From Nocardioides marinisabuli (GTDB lineage Bacteria > Actinomycetota > Actinomycetes > Propionibacteriales > Nocardioidaceae), in assembly GCF_013466785.1 (NCBI RefSeq), contig NZ_CP059163.1, positions 2,542,001 to 2,606,000 of the forward strand: a stretch of 64,000 nucleotides of DNA. The letters are read 5' to 3'. The notes beneath the pieces were generated by a model. That model searched no databases and was not told the origin of the DNA. It saw nothing but the letters and a program-made list of their open reading frames with translations. This document shows positions 16,632-26,070 of this stretch, piece after piece. A program made the position numbers and the translations under genes. How positions within the stretch are numbered: the first letter of the stretch is position 1; each line of letters opens with the position of its first letter.

Positions 16632-19600
16632 ATGAACAGCAGCGGCATCAAGCGGGGACTGGCCGGCTCGGCCATCGCCGCCCTCGCAATCGCGGGCCTG
16701 CCCATGGCGGCCTCCGCGCAGACGGTCGGCCAGGGCGAGCCCGCCTTCGAGCTCTACTCCCAGTACTCCGGCGGCGCCTCGACGCGCAACGACGGCACCG
16801 ACAAGACCGTGACCCTCTTCGCGGGCACGCCGGCCACCATCGGCGGCAAGACGGTCAACAGCGTCCGGTACTCGTACTCCACCGACGCGGGCGCGACCTG
16901 GACGAACATCGGCAACCTCGTCGTGCCGATCGACGGCATCGCGACCATCCAGTGGACCCCGCCGGCCCAGCCCCCGGTGGTGACGAACATCCGCGCCGAG
17001 GCCCTCGACAACGTCAACGACGTGCTGGCCACCCAGTCGCAGGCTGTCGTCGTCAAGACCGACGCCCCGGCGGTTAAGCTCGACGGTGCTCTGCGCTCCG
17101 AGGTCGGGCAGTGGCAGAACGAGATGGTCGTCACCGGTCGCACCTCGGCTGCGGCCGGTGCGCCGAACCTCTCCGTCAGCGCGCGTGGTCCGGTGAGCAG
17201 CAACGCCGCCGGTCCCGCTCCGTCGCTTGGCGACCCGGACGCCAACAACACCCGCAGCTTCAAGACCCACGTCGACATCTCGGGCAACCTGACTGCTGAC
17301 CCGATCGACGAGGTCATCGTCGGCGCCACGGCGACCGACCTGCTCGGCAGCTCCGACGACGTCACCGCCTACAAGGTCTACGACCAGGTCGTCACGGGCA
17401 TCACCGCGCCGCTGGCGGCCGGCTCGACCGAGCAGGTCCCTGCCGGTTCCGGCGAGGAGACGAAGTACGTCATCACTGCCGTCGACCAGAAGGGCGCGGC
17501 GATCCAGGGCCTCGACGTCTTCGAGGCAGACAAGGCCGGTGCGCCGGCCGCGGGTCCGAGCACCCCCGACGGCACCACGGAGACCAACGACGACGGCAAG
17601 GTGACCGTCACCTTCGACGAGGCCAACATCGCCGCTGGCTCCAGCAGCCAGACCGGCTACTACGTGGTCGACGTCAACGAGAACGGCACGTACGAGCCGG
17701 GCACCGACACCCTGCTGACGCTCAGCCAGAGCAACTACTCCGTCACCCCCACCAAGGTCGAGATCTCCTCGGACCTCGGAACGGCTGTGGACGACGACGA
17801 GACGGCGACGCTCACCTTCACGGTGACCGACCAGAAGGGCAAGCCGGTCCAGGGCGCCACGGTGCTGTGGAGCGACAAGCGCACCAACGTCGACAACAAC
17901 GACAAGGTCGACTACCCGACCGACAACCCCGCGATCACCGGTCTCCAGTACGAGAACGCTGGTACGACCAACGCGCAGGGCAAGGTCTCCGTCACGTTGC
18001 CGAACCGCAACGACGTCAACGAGACCCACGACGTCGACGCCTACGTCAACCTGAACGGCACCCCTGCCCCTGACCAGGGCGATGTCATCGCGGCCCCCGT
18101 GCAGGTCAAGTCGGGTCTCGCCGACATCACCTGGGACAACGGCCGCAAGGCACAGGCCGGCAACGCGACCACGACGGTCCAGAGCGGCAAGCTCGCGCTG
18201 GCCAAGTTCGGCGACGCTCTCGGCAAGCGCAGCGTGGGCGTCGAGATCACCGACCTCGGTGACACGACCGCCGGCAACGACACCGGCAACGCCGTGCTGG
18301 CGCCGCAGTCGGCCCAGCCGGAGGGCACGACTCGCGGCAGCGACCTCAAGGCCAACGTGCTCACCCGCGCGGACGGCACGTTCGGTGTCGCGGTGCAGGA
18401 CCCCGCCAGCCCGAACGGTGAGGAGCTCGACGTTGAGGTCACGGCGCAGGCTCCGACCCTGGAGAGCCCCGGCGACCAGACCGACGCAACCCTGTCGATC
18501 GACTTCCTGCGCTCGCTCACGCCCACGCGCGTCGAGATCCAGGACGACCTCGGCACCGTCGACCAGGTGGAGGCGCCGTTCGGCGACCTCGAGCCGGGCA
18601 AGTACGGCTACGGAACTGTGGTCGCCTACAACGCCGACGGCGTGGCGCTGACCGACCTGGTCGTCCCTGTGACGATCAAGGAGGGTTCGTTCATCGACCT
18701 GGACAACCCGTTCGACCCCGAGCCCAAGGTTGGGGAGCAGGCGGGCGAGTGGAGCTCGGCCGGCAAGTCGATCTCGGTGACCACCGACGACGACGGTGAG
18801 GGGTTCTTCGCCTTCAACATCGAGCGCAACGAGGGCTTCGACGACGACGGCCGGGTCAGCGACAAGATCAACGCCGGCACCGGTGCCGCGTCGTTCGAGT
18901 TCGACTTCACCTGGGACACCATCGGCACCCCGCTGAACCCGGGCGCCACCCCCCTCGTGGTCACGCTGTCCGACACGCAGGAGAGCAGCATCCTTCCTCA
19001 GGCCCGGGTGGGCCAGGAGGTTGCCTACGACGTCGAGACCTACGACCAGTTCGGCAACCGGACTCAGCAGAACCTGACGGTGCGCGACGACACGCCTCGT
19101 GCCGGGACCCAGGGCAGCTCCTCGGAGTTCGACCTCAACCAGCCGGCCATCATCGCGGAGGCAACCTCTGCGACCAGCCAGTCGCTCGAGGTCGAGCTCG
19201 ACAACGCCACGAAGTTCCTGTACGTCGACAACAAGTCGAACAGCCAGTTCGACCCGACCAACCCGGCGGCCAACTTCGCGTCGTTCAGCTCGGCCGACAT
19301 CCAGGAGACCACCGACGCCATCGAGTGGTACACCGTCGACGAGGCGGCCTCGAGCTTCTCGCTGATGCAGGAGGGTGACGAGACGGTCCCGGTTGGCACC
19401 ACCGTGACCATGGTGGCCAACGCGGTCGACCAGAACGGCCAGCCGCTCTACGGCAACGACGTCCAGGTCAAGTGGGTCCGCTCGGGCCCCGGCGGTCAGG
19501 ACTCGGACGGCCAGGGCATGGCTGACCCGACCACGGACATGAACGGCAACGCGTACTACGACTTCGCTGGCACCAGCGAGGGCACTGCCGAGGTCACGGC

Positions 19601-19979
19601 CATCATCACCGTGGGCGGTCAGCGTGTTGCCCGCCTCGTCGACACCGTCACCTTCGGCAAGAACCCCGGCGGTGGCGACCCGGTCGAGGTCGAGGCGCTG
19701 ATCTCCGGTGACTCCAACGGTGGCGCGAAGGACGTCGTCCGGTTCCAGGTCGACGATGCCGCTGAGGGTGCGACGGTGAAGCTCTTCAAGATCCGTGGCA
19801 AGAAGTCCGAAGGCAACAAGCGCCTGGTCCAGGTCCGCGAGGACATCGTCCCCGAGGGCGGCACCCTGACCTTCAAGGTCGCGGACCGCAACGGGAACAA
19901 GAAGACCCGTTTCGTGGCCAAGGTCGGGAAGACGGTCAACAGCCTCGCGGCGAAGTCCAACACCCAGAAGCTTCGCTGA
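16632..19979 (+). CDS. Giant secreted Asp-rich Ig-like repeat protein, module 2
   Basis: This 1115-residue exported protein is paralogous to the module 1 protein. The signal peptides align (NSSGIKRGLAGSAIAALAIA against SSGMKRGLASGAVSALAVA). The central acidic region carries several Ig-like units (FTVTDQKGKPVQGATVLWSD, TYDQFGNRTQQNLTVRDD). The penultimate unit (DEAASSFSLMQEGDETVPVG) matches DFAASSFELGQLGDEQREVG in the paralogue. The last 100 residues hold the same basic domain (KLFKIRGKKSEGNKRL, FKVADRNGNKKTRFVAKV, NTQKLR). The middle has diverged strongly while both ends are conserved. There is no cysteine and no sortase signal. Surface location is inferred. Confidence 0.78.
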   Translation: MNSSGIKRGLAGSAIAALAIAGLPMAASAQTVGQGEPAFELYSQYSGGASTRNDGTDKTVTLFAGTPATIGGKTVNSVRYSYSTDAGATWTNIGNLVVPIDGIATIQWTPPAQPPVVTNIRAEALDNVNDVLATQSQAVVVKTDAPAVKLDGALRSEVGQWQNEMVVTGRTSAAAGAPNLSVSARGPVSSNAAGPAPSLGDPDANNTRSFKTHVDISGNLTADPIDEVIVGATATDLLGSSDDVTAYKVYDQVVTGITAPLAAGSTEQVPAGSGEETKYVITAVDQKGAAIQGLDVFEADKAGAPAAGPSTPDGTTETNDDGKVTVTFDEANIAAGSSSQTGYYVVDVNENGTYEPGTDTLLTLSQSNYSVTPTKVEISSDLGTAVDDDETATLTFTVTDQKGKPVQGATVLWSDKRTNVDNNDKVDYPTDNPAITGLQYENAGTTNAQGKVSVTLPNRNDVNETHDVDAYVNLNGTPAPDQGDVIAAPVQVKSGLADITWDNGRKAQAGNATTTVQSGKLALAKFGDALGKRSVGVEITDLGDTTAGNDTGNAVLAPQSAQPEGTTRGSDLKANVLTRADGTFGVAVQDPASPNGEELDVEVTAQAPTLESPGDQTDATLSIDFLRSLTPTRVEIQDDLGTVDQVEAPFGDLEPGKYGYGTVVAYNADGVALTDLVVPVTIKEGSFIDLDNPFDPEPKVGEQAGEWSSAGKSISVTTDDDGEGFFAFNIERNEGFDDDGRVSDKINAGTGAASFEFDFTWDTIGTPLNPGATPLVVTLSDTQESSILPQARVGQEVAYDVETYDQFGNRTQQNLTVRDDTPRAGTQGSSSEFDLNQPAIIAEATSATSQSLEVELDNATKFLYVDNKSNSQFDPTNPAANFASFSSADIQETTDAIEWYTVDEAASSFSLMQEGDETVPVGTTVTMVANAVDQNGQPLYGNDVQVKWVRSGPGGQDSDGQGMADPTTDMNGNAYYDFAGTSEGTAEVTAIITVGGQRVARLVDTVTFGKNPGGGDPVEVEALISGDSNGGAKDVVRFQVDDAAEGATVKLFKIRGKKSEGNKRLVQVREDIVPEGGTLTFKVADRNGNKKTRFVAKVGKTVNSLAAKSNTQKLR

Positions 19980-19993
19980 TCCTTCTGGTCATG

Positions 19994-20037
19994 GGGAGCT
20001 CCGGGGCCGGGACGTAGGTTGTCCGACCCGGAGCTCC
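19994..20037 (+). terminator. Terminator after module 2 secreted protein
   Basis: GGAGCTCCGGG (19995-20005) pairs with CCCGGAGCTCC (20027-20037), an 11-bp stem around a 21-base loop, starting 15 bases after the stop of the secreted protein gene. No long T-run follows, which is usual in high-GC actinobacteria. Confidence 0.7.
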
Positions 20038-20136
20038 TCCCGGGAGCCACCAGGCGAAGCCAGGGAGGTTCCCGCTCCTGGGCACAGTCATCTGAGCACG
20101 ATCCATGAGCCAGCTCACTGAGCCGGAGACACAGAC

Positions 20137-20186
20137 GCGGTCCGGGCCATTCTCTGTTGCCGCTGCTTGAGAATGGTCCGGACCGC
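20137..20186. other. Long 18-bp hairpin in non-coding DNA
   Basis: The segments 20137-20154 and 20169-20186 are reverse complements over 18 bases with one G-T mismatch, around a 14-base loop. It sits in a gene-free stretch (19980-20270) between two terminator-like hairpins. I see no reading frame here. It could be a small RNA, a second terminator or a remnant of a repeat element. Confidence 0.55.
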
Positions 20187-20224
20187 TTGTCCACCTTAGG
20201 ACACAACGATGGTCCGGCTGCATC

Positions 20225-20257
20225 ACCGGGGTCGCACACGGCGTGTGCGACCCCGGT
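20225..20257. terminator. Strong 15-bp terminator hairpin
   Basis: A perfect 15-bp stem (20225-20239 with 20243-20257) encloses a 3-base loop, 13 bases beyond the stop codon of the minus-strand gene ending at 20271. It is the best candidate for ending that exporter operon. Confidence 0.78.
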
Positions 20258-20270
20258 GGGCATTTGCACG

Positions 20271-21200
20271 TCAGTGCTGCGGTAGCCGCACGACCCACCG
20301 CCGACGCGGGTGCTCGGTGACCGTCCACAGGTCGCCGGCCGCGTCGGCGTACAGGTCCTCGGGGCCCATCGGCATCGCCCACCGGCGGGCCTCGAAGGAG
20401 CCGGGGGAGCCGGTCCACAGCGAGCCGGGGCCCCAGGGGCCGTGCGAGGTCGTGACCGACCAGCGGCCCTCGCGCTCCACGACTCCCTGCATGCCGGCCA
20501 CGCCCTCGCCCACGACGACCGGGGCGGAGCAGGGCAGGTCGGTGCGGGGGTCGACGTCGATGCGGGCCAGGCGCCGCGTCCTCTTGCCGCGGGCGTACTC
20601 ACCCACGACGATCCCCGACGCGCCCGCCGACAGGAACGAGTAGCGCAGCGGTTCGACACCCTCGGGCGCCGAGGCGCGGTGCGCGTGGCGCACCGGCAGC
20701 ACCGGCCCCTCGTCGGTGACGACGACGTCGTCCAGGTGTGCGGTGTAGAAGCCCTTCGCGGTAGCCGCGACGTGCAGCCAGCGGCCGGTGCGGGCCAGGC
20801 CGCCGGCGTGCACCTTGAGCGGCGCCAGCTCCAGGGCCCCCGAGTCGTCGACGCGGGGCACCGCCAGCCGCACGTGGGCGTACCAGCCCGCCCGGGTGTC
20901 GACCACCGAGATCCGTGAGCCGCCTGACTTCGCGTACCACGAGACCAGCAGCGTCGCGTCGGCCTCGGCGGCGTCGGTGACGCCCTGCGGCCACCACTCG
21001 CGGTCGATCCGGTCGGGCTTCTCCCACGTCCACGCGGTCATGCCCAGCGCGCGCAACGCCCAGCTGCGGCGCAGCTGACCCGTCAGCGGCACGGCCTCGA
21101 TGCCGACGGCCCCCGGCACCCGCGGGTACGCCGCGCTGCGAGCCAGCCGCAGCCCGCTCGCCTCGTCGACCCACGCGGTCTCGGCCTCGGGCTGGCTCAT
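20271..21200 (-). CDS. Conserved hypothetical protein, predicted beta-propeller-like
   Basis: This 309-residue protein is not assigned to a named family by me. It contains several similar strand-rich blocks (LRYSFLSAGASGIVVGEYARGKRTRRLARIDVD, RWSVTTSHGPWGPGSLWTGSPGSFE and DLYADAAGDLWTVTEHPRRRWVV), which suggest a beta-propeller or similar fold. No signal peptide is seen. Its start ATG overlaps the stop of the upstream EamA-type transporter gene (ATGA), so the two are translationally coupled. A strong hairpin ends the operon at 20225-20257. Function unknown. Confidence 0.6.
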   Translation of the reverse strand: MSQPEAETAWVDEASGLRLARSAAYPRVPGAVGIEAVPLTGQLRRSWALRALGMTAWTWEKPDRIDREWWPQGVTDAAEADATLLVSWYAKSGGSRISVVDTRAGWYAHVRLAVPRVDDSGALELAPLKVHAGGLARTGRWLHVAATAKGFYTAHLDDVVVTDEGPVLPVRHAHRASAPEGVEPLRYSFLSAGASGIVVGEYARGKRTRRLARIDVDPRTDLPCSAPVVVGEGVAGMQGVVEREGRWSVTTSHGPWGPGSLWTGSPGSFEARRWAMPMGPEDLYADAAGDLWTVTEHPRRRWVVRLPQH

Positions 21201-22150
21201 GCGGTCGGCTCCTGGAGTCTCGCGGCTGCTGCTGTACGACGGGCGCGCCCGGCGCGGGTCGCGACGGCGACGCCCACCACCGAGAGTGCCAGCCCCACCA
21301 CCTGGCGCGGGCCCAGGGTGTCGCCGAACGCCACCCAGGCCAGCACCGCGGTCACCGGCGGCATCAGGAAGAAGACGCTGGCCCCGGCGCTGGCCCCACC
21401 GCGGCGCACGAGCACGCCGAGCAGCAGCAACCCCACCACCGAGTTGATGCCCGCGATGTAGCCGACCGCGGCCAGGCCCAGCAGCGGGTCCTCGACCCCA
21501 CCGGTGCCCTCGACCGCCAGCGCGACCACGCCCAGCGGCACCGCCGCGATGGCGCACTGCACCGTCGCCGACCAGATCGGGTCGGCGCTCACGTGGATCC
21601 AGCGCTGCCCCAGGGTGCCCAGGCTCAGCGCCAGCAGGCTCGCCACCCCCAGCACCAGCCCCAGGGGCCCGCCCGCCCCGTCGACGTCGGGCCCCAGCAC
21701 CACCAGCACGCCCACCACGCCCGCCGCGAAGCCCAGCACCTGCACCCGGGTCAGCCGCTCGCCGAGCAGCAGCCCCGCCAGGACGACCGTCAGCACGGGG
21801 GACAGGGAGTGCAGCAGCGAGGCCAGGGTCGCGCCCAGGCCGAGCTCGAAGGCGACGTACATCAGCCCGAACTGCACGGCGTTGAGCACCAGCCCGACTG
21901 CCCCGACCCGCACCACCTCCTCGCGCGTCATCCGCATCGGCCCGCGCAGCCACCACGCCAGCGGGGCGAGCAGCAGCGCGGCCAGCGCGAAGCGCAGGGT
22001 GAGCAGCGTGAACGGCTCCACCACGCTCACCCCCGCCGGCCCGGCGATGTAGCCCGACGACCACACCAGCACGAACGCCGCCGCCGGGACGAGCGGTACG
22101 GCGCCGGGTGGGGGAGCGGAGCGGGTGGGGGTGCGGTCCCGAGAGGTCAC
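21197..22150 (-). CDS. EamA/DMT-family transporter
   Basis: This 317-residue membrane protein has about ten hydrophobic segments in two EamA repeats, as in the drug/metabolite transporter superfamily. AAAFVLVWSSGYIAGPAGVS is the first helix, and FFLMPPVTAVLAWVAFGDTLG is the typical helix 8-9 loop. I prefer the GTG at 22148-22150, six bases after CAGGCT, as a leaderless start; an ATG at 22168 is the alternative. It shares an ATGA overlap with the next gene. It probably exports small metabolites such as amino acids; the substrate is unknown. It is divergent from the NUDIX gene. Confidence 0.82.
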   Translation of the reverse strand: MTSRDRTPTRSAPPPGAVPLVPAAAFVLVWSSGYIAGPAGVSVVEPFTLLTLRFALAALLLAPLAWWLRGPMRMTREEVVRVGAVGLVLNAVQFGLMYVAFELGLGATLASLLHSLSPVLTVVLAGLLLGERLTRVQVLGFAAGVVGVLVVLGPDVDGAGGPLGLVLGVASLLALSLGTLGQRWIHVSADPIWSATVQCAIAAVPLGVVALAVEGTGGVEDPLLGLAAVGYIAGINSVVGLLLLGVLVRRGGASAGASVFFLMPPVTAVLAWVAFGDTLGPRQVVGLALSVVGVAVATRAGRARRTAAAARLQEPTA

Positions 22151-22230
22151 GGGCCCAGCCTGCCTCATGGGGTGGTCCCGAGACGGTTGCTGCGCAACCT
22201 CCTCGACCAACGGGTCGATATCGTGCGGGC

Positions 22231-22947
22231 GTGGCTGAGCGGAGGCTGGTGGTGGGCGCGGCGATCGTGCGCGGGGCGCGCGTGCTGGCCGCGCGACGTA
22301 CGACGCCGCCCGAGGCCGCGGGGCGGTGGGAGCTGCCGGGCGGCAAGGTCGAGCCGGGCGAGCGGCCCGCCGACGCGCTGGAGCGCGAGATCGCCGAGGA
22401 GCTCGGCTGCGAGATCGAGGTGACCGCCTGGCTGGGCGGCACCAGCGAGATCGACGACCACCTCGAGCTGCGGGTGGCGGTGGCCCGCATCGTCGAGGGC
22501 GAGCCCGCGCCCCACGAGCACGACCGCCTGACCTGGGTGGGCGCCGACGGGCTCGACGGGCCCGGAGGGCTCGACTGGATGGCGGCCGACCGGCCGTTCC
22601 TGCCCGAGCTGACCCACCTGCTGCGCGCCGCCGAGACCGAGCAGCGCCGCGCGGTGCTGCGCGCGGTCCTCTTCGACGAGGACGACGCCACCGCCGTGCT
22701 GCGGCGGCTGCGCGGCGACGGCTACGAGGCGCACCTCGAGCGCGAGCGGCTGGCCGGCGAGGACGACGACGAGGACCACCCCTGGGCGGTGCTCACCGAC
22801 GCCCCGCAGTGGCTGGTCGAGGTGCTCGTCGACGACCACGAGGGCTGGCTCGACGACGACACCGTGGCCGCGACCCCGCCCCCGGCCGCGCCCCTCGACC
22901 TGCCGTCCGGCCCCCGGCGCATCAAGAGACCGGGCGCGCAGACCTAG
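22231..22947 (+). CDS. NUDIX hydrolase (MutT-like) with C-terminal extension
   Basis: This 238-residue protein starts with a NUDIX domain. The Nudix box [20 protein letters not shown], continuing into ELGCEI, has the full metal-binding Gly/Glu pattern, and the first strand [18 protein letters not shown] is typical of 8-oxo-dGTP diphosphatases. About 100 acidic residues follow the domain, which is longer than classic MutT; they have no match I recognise. The GTG start is six bases after TATCGT (22219-22224), a leaderless arrangement. It probably sanitises oxidised nucleotides, though other nucleoside diphosphate substrates are possible. Confidence 0.83.
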   Translation: MAERRLVVGAAIVRGARVLAARRTTPPEAAGRWELPGGKVEPGERPADALEREIAEELGCEIEVTAWLGGTSEIDDHLELRVAVARIVEGEPAPHEHDRLTWVGADGLDGPGGLDWMAADRPFLPELTHLLRAAETEQRRAVLRAVLFDEDDATAVLRRLRGDGYEAHLERERLAGEDDDEDHPWAVLTDAPQWLVEVLVDDHEGWLDDDTVAATPPPAAPLDLPSGPRRIKRPGAQT

Positions 22948-22957
22948 GATCGAGCCC

Positions 22958-23875
22958 ATGTCGACCACCTCCGGAGACCAGCGCCTGCTCCTGGTGCACG
23001 CCCACCCCGACGACGAGTCGATCGGGCAGGGCGCCACGATGGCCAAGTACGCCGCCGAGGGCCGCGGCGTCACGCTGGTGACCTGCACCGCCGGCGAGAT
23101 GGGCGAGATCCTGGTGCCCGAGCTCGAGCACCTCGCCGCCGACAAGGACGACCGGCTCGGCGAGCACCGCCGCACCGAGCTCGCCGCGGCCATGAAGGCG
23201 CTCGGCGTCACCGACCACCGCTTCCTCGGCGGCTTCGGCCGCTTCCGCGACTCCGGCATGAAGTGGCACGCCGACGGCCACGCGGTCGCCGCCGACGACA
23301 TCCACGACAACGCCTTCTGGCGCGCCGACCTCACCGAGGCCGCCGACCTGCTGGTCGAGGTGATCCGCGAGGTCCGCCCCCAGGTGCTGGTCACCTACGA
23401 CCAGTTCGGCGGCTACGGCCACCCCGACCACATCCAGGCCCACCGCGTCGCGATGTACGCCGCCCAGCTCGCCGCGGTGCCGTCGTACCGCCGCGACCTC
23501 GGCGCGCCGTGGGAGATCGCGAAGATCTACTGGGGCGCGATGTCGGAGAGCCGGATGCGCGCCGGGCTGCGCGCGCTGCGCGAGGCCGGCGACACCACCA
23601 GCTTCGAGGGCATGGACCCCGACGGCCCGCTGCCGCACTTCATCACCCCCGACGAGGACCTCGCCTGCGCGGTCGACGCCACCGACTACGTCGACACCAA
23701 GATGGCCGCCCTGGCCGCGCACGCCACCCAGATCACCACCGACGGGCCGTTCTTCGCGCTCTCCAACAACGTCGGGGCCACCGCGTGGGGCCAGGAGTTC
23801 TACCGGATCGCCAAGGGCACCCTGGGCCCGGTGGGGGAGGACGGCCTCGAGACCGACCTCTTCGCGGGGCTCTGA
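22958..23875 (+). CDS. mshB: Mycothiol biosynthesis deacetylase MshB
   Basis: This 305-residue zinc deacetylase of the LmbE/PIG-L family removes the acetyl group from GlcNAc-inositol, the second step of mycothiol synthesis. The zinc site is visible as AHPDDE near residue 15 and the later [12 protein letters not shown] histidines. The length and the [15 protein letters not shown] loop match MshB rather than the related conjugate amidase Mca. The ATG lies seven bases after TAGGAT, a leaderless start. The next gene encodes a small membrane protein that I also recall beside mshB in mycobacteria. Confidence 0.9.
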   Translation: MSTTSGDQRLLLVHAHPDDESIGQGATMAKYAAEGRGVTLVTCTAGEMGEILVPELEHLAADKDDRLGEHRRTELAAAMKALGVTDHRFLGGFGRFRDSGMKWHADGHAVAADDIHDNAFWRADLTEAADLLVEVIREVRPQVLVTYDQFGGYGHPDHIQAHRVAMYAAQLAAVPSYRRDLGAPWEIAKIYWGAMSESRMRAGLRALREAGDTTSFEGMDPDGPLPHFITPDEDLACAVDATDYVDTKMAALAAHATQITTDGPFFALSNNVGATAWGQEFYRIAKGTLGPVGEDGLETDLFAGL

Positions 23876-23889
23876 GCACGCTCCTGCCC

Positions 23890-24255
23890 ATGCCGCTGCG
23901 CGTGCTGGTCGTGGGCGCCCTCCTGCTGGCCGGTGCCGTGACCGGCCTGGGTGTGCTGCTGGTGCACGCCACCGGCTGGGGCCTGGCGCTCGGCGCGGCC
24001 GCGTCGCTGGCGGTGCTGCTGGCGCTGCCGCCCGGCTTCACCACCCGGGTCGCCTACGCGCTGGGGATGGCGCTGCTCCTGGTCGCCGCTGCGCGACCAC
24101 GGCCCGAGGGCGACTACCTGATCGGCTCGGGCCTGCTCGGCTACGGGCTGCTGGGGCTCTCGCTGGTGCTGGTGGTGGCGGCCGTGGTCAGCGTGCCGCG
24201 GCGCCCGCACCCCAGCGCGCCACCCACCCCTCCCGGCGAGGATTCAAGGCTGTAG
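23890..24255 (+). CDS. Small membrane protein beside mshB
   Basis: This 121-residue protein has about four hydrophobic segments (LRVLVVGALLLAGAVTGLGVLL, LALGAAASLAVLLALP, VAYALGMALLLVAA and LLGYGLLGLSLVLVVAAVVS) and a short polar, Pro-rich tail. It resembles the conserved membrane protein located after mshB in other actinobacteria. The gap to mshB is 14 bases, so the two are likely cotranscribed. Function unknown; a role linked to mycothiol is only suggested by position. Confidence 0.7.
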   Translation: MPLRVLVVGALLLAGAVTGLGVLLVHATGWGLALGAAASLAVLLALPPGFTTRVAYALGMALLLVAAARPRPEGDYLIGSGLLGYGLLGLSLVLVVAAVVSVPRRPHPSAPPTPPGEDSRL

Positions 24256-24279
24256 GTGCTGGCTCTTAGAGTGGAACGT

Positions 24280-26049
24280 GTGAGCCGAGACCCCAAGCGA
24301 CCCTCCGACGACCGCGAGTCCAGCGGCGCCAAGGCCGTGGTGCTGATCCTCGGTGTCCTGGCCCTGCTGGCCGGCGGCGGCTACGCCGTGGCCGGCGCCG
24401 TGGCCGGTGACAAGGTGCCGCGCGGCACCACCATCGCCGGCATCGACGTGGGCGGGCGCAGCCCCGCGCGCGCCGAGCGCACCCTGGCCGCCGGGCTCGA
24501 CGAGCGGCTCGGCTCGCCGCTGAGCGTCGCGCTGCCCGGCGGCGAGACCACCGAGATCGACCCGGCGCAGGCCGGCCTCTCGGTCGACACCGCCGCCTCG
24601 GTCGCCGACGCCGGCGGACGCCAGTCGTGGGCCCCCGACCGGCTCTGGGACTTCTTCACCGGCGGTGAGGACCTCGACCCCGTCGTCGAGGTCGACGAGT
24701 CCGCGCTCGACGCCGCCCTGGACGAGGCCGCCGAGGGTGTCGCCCAGCCCGCCGTCGACGGTCAGGTGCGCCTGACCGCCACCGGCGTGAAGACCACGAA
24801 GGCCAAGGTCGGCAGCGAGCTCGACGTCGAGGCCGCCCGCGAGGCCGTCGTGGCGGCGTACGTCGCGATGGCCGGCGGTGACGACGACGCGAGCGCCGAG
24901 CTCGTGGTCCGCGACGTCGAGCCCGACATCGACGACGCCGACGTCGACCGCGCCGTCGAGGAGTTCGCCAACCCCGCGATGTCGGCGCCCGTCTCTCTGG
25001 ACTTCGGCGACGCGACCGTGAGCCTCGACCCGCAGCAGTACGCACCGATCGTGCGGCTCAAGGCCGTCGACGGCGCGCTCGAGCCGGCCGTGAACACCAA
25101 GAAGCTCGTCGGCCTCGTCGACGCCGCGACCGCCGGCGACGGCGCCCCGGTCGACGCCACCGTCGCGCTGGTCGACGGCAAGCCCAAGGTGGTGCCCGGC
25201 AAGCCCGGCGTGACCTACGACCCCGCCGACGTCACCGACGCGCTGCTCGAGGTCGTCGTGCGCCGCGAGGGCCGGCGCAGCGCCGAGGTCGAGGCCAAGG
25301 TCGAGAAGCCCGACTTCACCACCAAGGACGCGCGCGAGCTCAACATCCGCGAGCAGGTCTCGACGTTCACGACCTACTACCCCAACGCGGAGTACCGCAA
25401 CGTCAACATCGGTCGCGCCGCCGAGATCATCGACGGCACCGTGCTCGCCCCCGGCGAGACCTTCTCGATGAACGACACGGTGGGCGAGCGGACCCGCGAG
25501 AACGGCTTCACCGAGGGCTTCATCATCTCCAACGGCATCCTCAAGGAGGACCTCGGCGGCGGCGTCTCGCAGATGGCCACCACCCTCTTCAACGCCGCGT
25601 TCTTCGCCGGCCTCGAGGACGTCGAGCACAAGCCGCACTCGTTCTACATCGACCGCTACCCGGTCGGGCGCGAGGCCACGGTCGCGTGGGGCGCCATCGA
25701 CCTGCGCTTCAAGAACGACACGCCCCACGGCATCCTCATCGACACCAACGTCACCCCCGGCGACGCGACCGGCACCGGGGTGGTCACCGCGACCTTCTAC
25801 TCCACCAAGTACTGGGACATCACCTCCAAGACCGGTGAGCGCTACGACTACACCCAGCCCACGACGCGCACCCTGTCGGGCGACGACTGCTACGCCTACG
25901 AGGGCTCCGCGGGCTTCTCGATCAACGTGTGGCGCTACTTCCGCCGCGCCGGGGAGTCGGAGCTGGAGCGCACCGAGAAGTTCAACACCGTCTACACGCC
26001 CTCCGACGGCGTGGAGTGCAAGCCGGCGAAGGCGGGCTCCGGGGGCTGA
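24280..26049 (+). CDS. VanW-family protein with peptidoglycan-binding-like repeats
   Basis: This 589-residue protein has an N-terminal membrane anchor (AKAVVLILGVLALLAGGGYAVAG). Two or three repeats resembling the PG_binding_4 domain follow (TIAGIDVGGRSPARAERTLAAGL and later repeats). A VanW domain fills the last third (STFTTYYPNAEYRNVNIGRA, then DLGGGVSQMATTLFNAAFFA). The GTG start lies seven bases after TAGAGT (24267-24272). Family members are linked to the cell wall but the biochemical activity is not defined. It probably acts outside the membrane. It stands between the mshB pair and the DUF389 gene on the same strand. Confidence 0.85.
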   Translation: MSRDPKRPSDDRESSGAKAVVLILGVLALLAGGGYAVAGAVAGDKVPRGTTIAGIDVGGRSPARAERTLAAGLDERLGSPLSVALPGGETTEIDPAQAGLSVDTAASVADAGGRQSWAPDRLWDFFTGGEDLDPVVEVDESALDAALDEAAEGVAQPAVDGQVRLTATGVKTTKAKVGSELDVEAAREAVVAAYVAMAGGDDDASAELVVRDVEPDIDDADVDRAVEEFANPAMSAPVSLDFGDATVSLDPQQYAPIVRLKAVDGALEPAVNTKKLVGLVDAATAGDGAPVDATVALVDGKPKVVPGKPGVTYDPADVTDALLEVVVRREGRRSAEVEAKVEKPDFTTKDARELNIREQVSTFTTYYPNAEYRNVNIGRAAEIIDGTVLAPGETFSMNDTVGERTRENGFTEGFIISNGILKEDLGGGVSQMATTLFNAAFFAGLEDVEHKPHSFYIDRYPVGREATVAWGAIDLRFKNDTPHGILIDTNVTPGDATGTGVVTATFYSTKYWDITSKTGERYDYTQPTTRTLSGDDCYAYEGSAGFSINVWRYFRRAGESELERTEKFNTVYTPSDGVECKPAKAGSGG

Positions 26050-26070
26050 GCGTGGCCCTATCGTGAGCGG

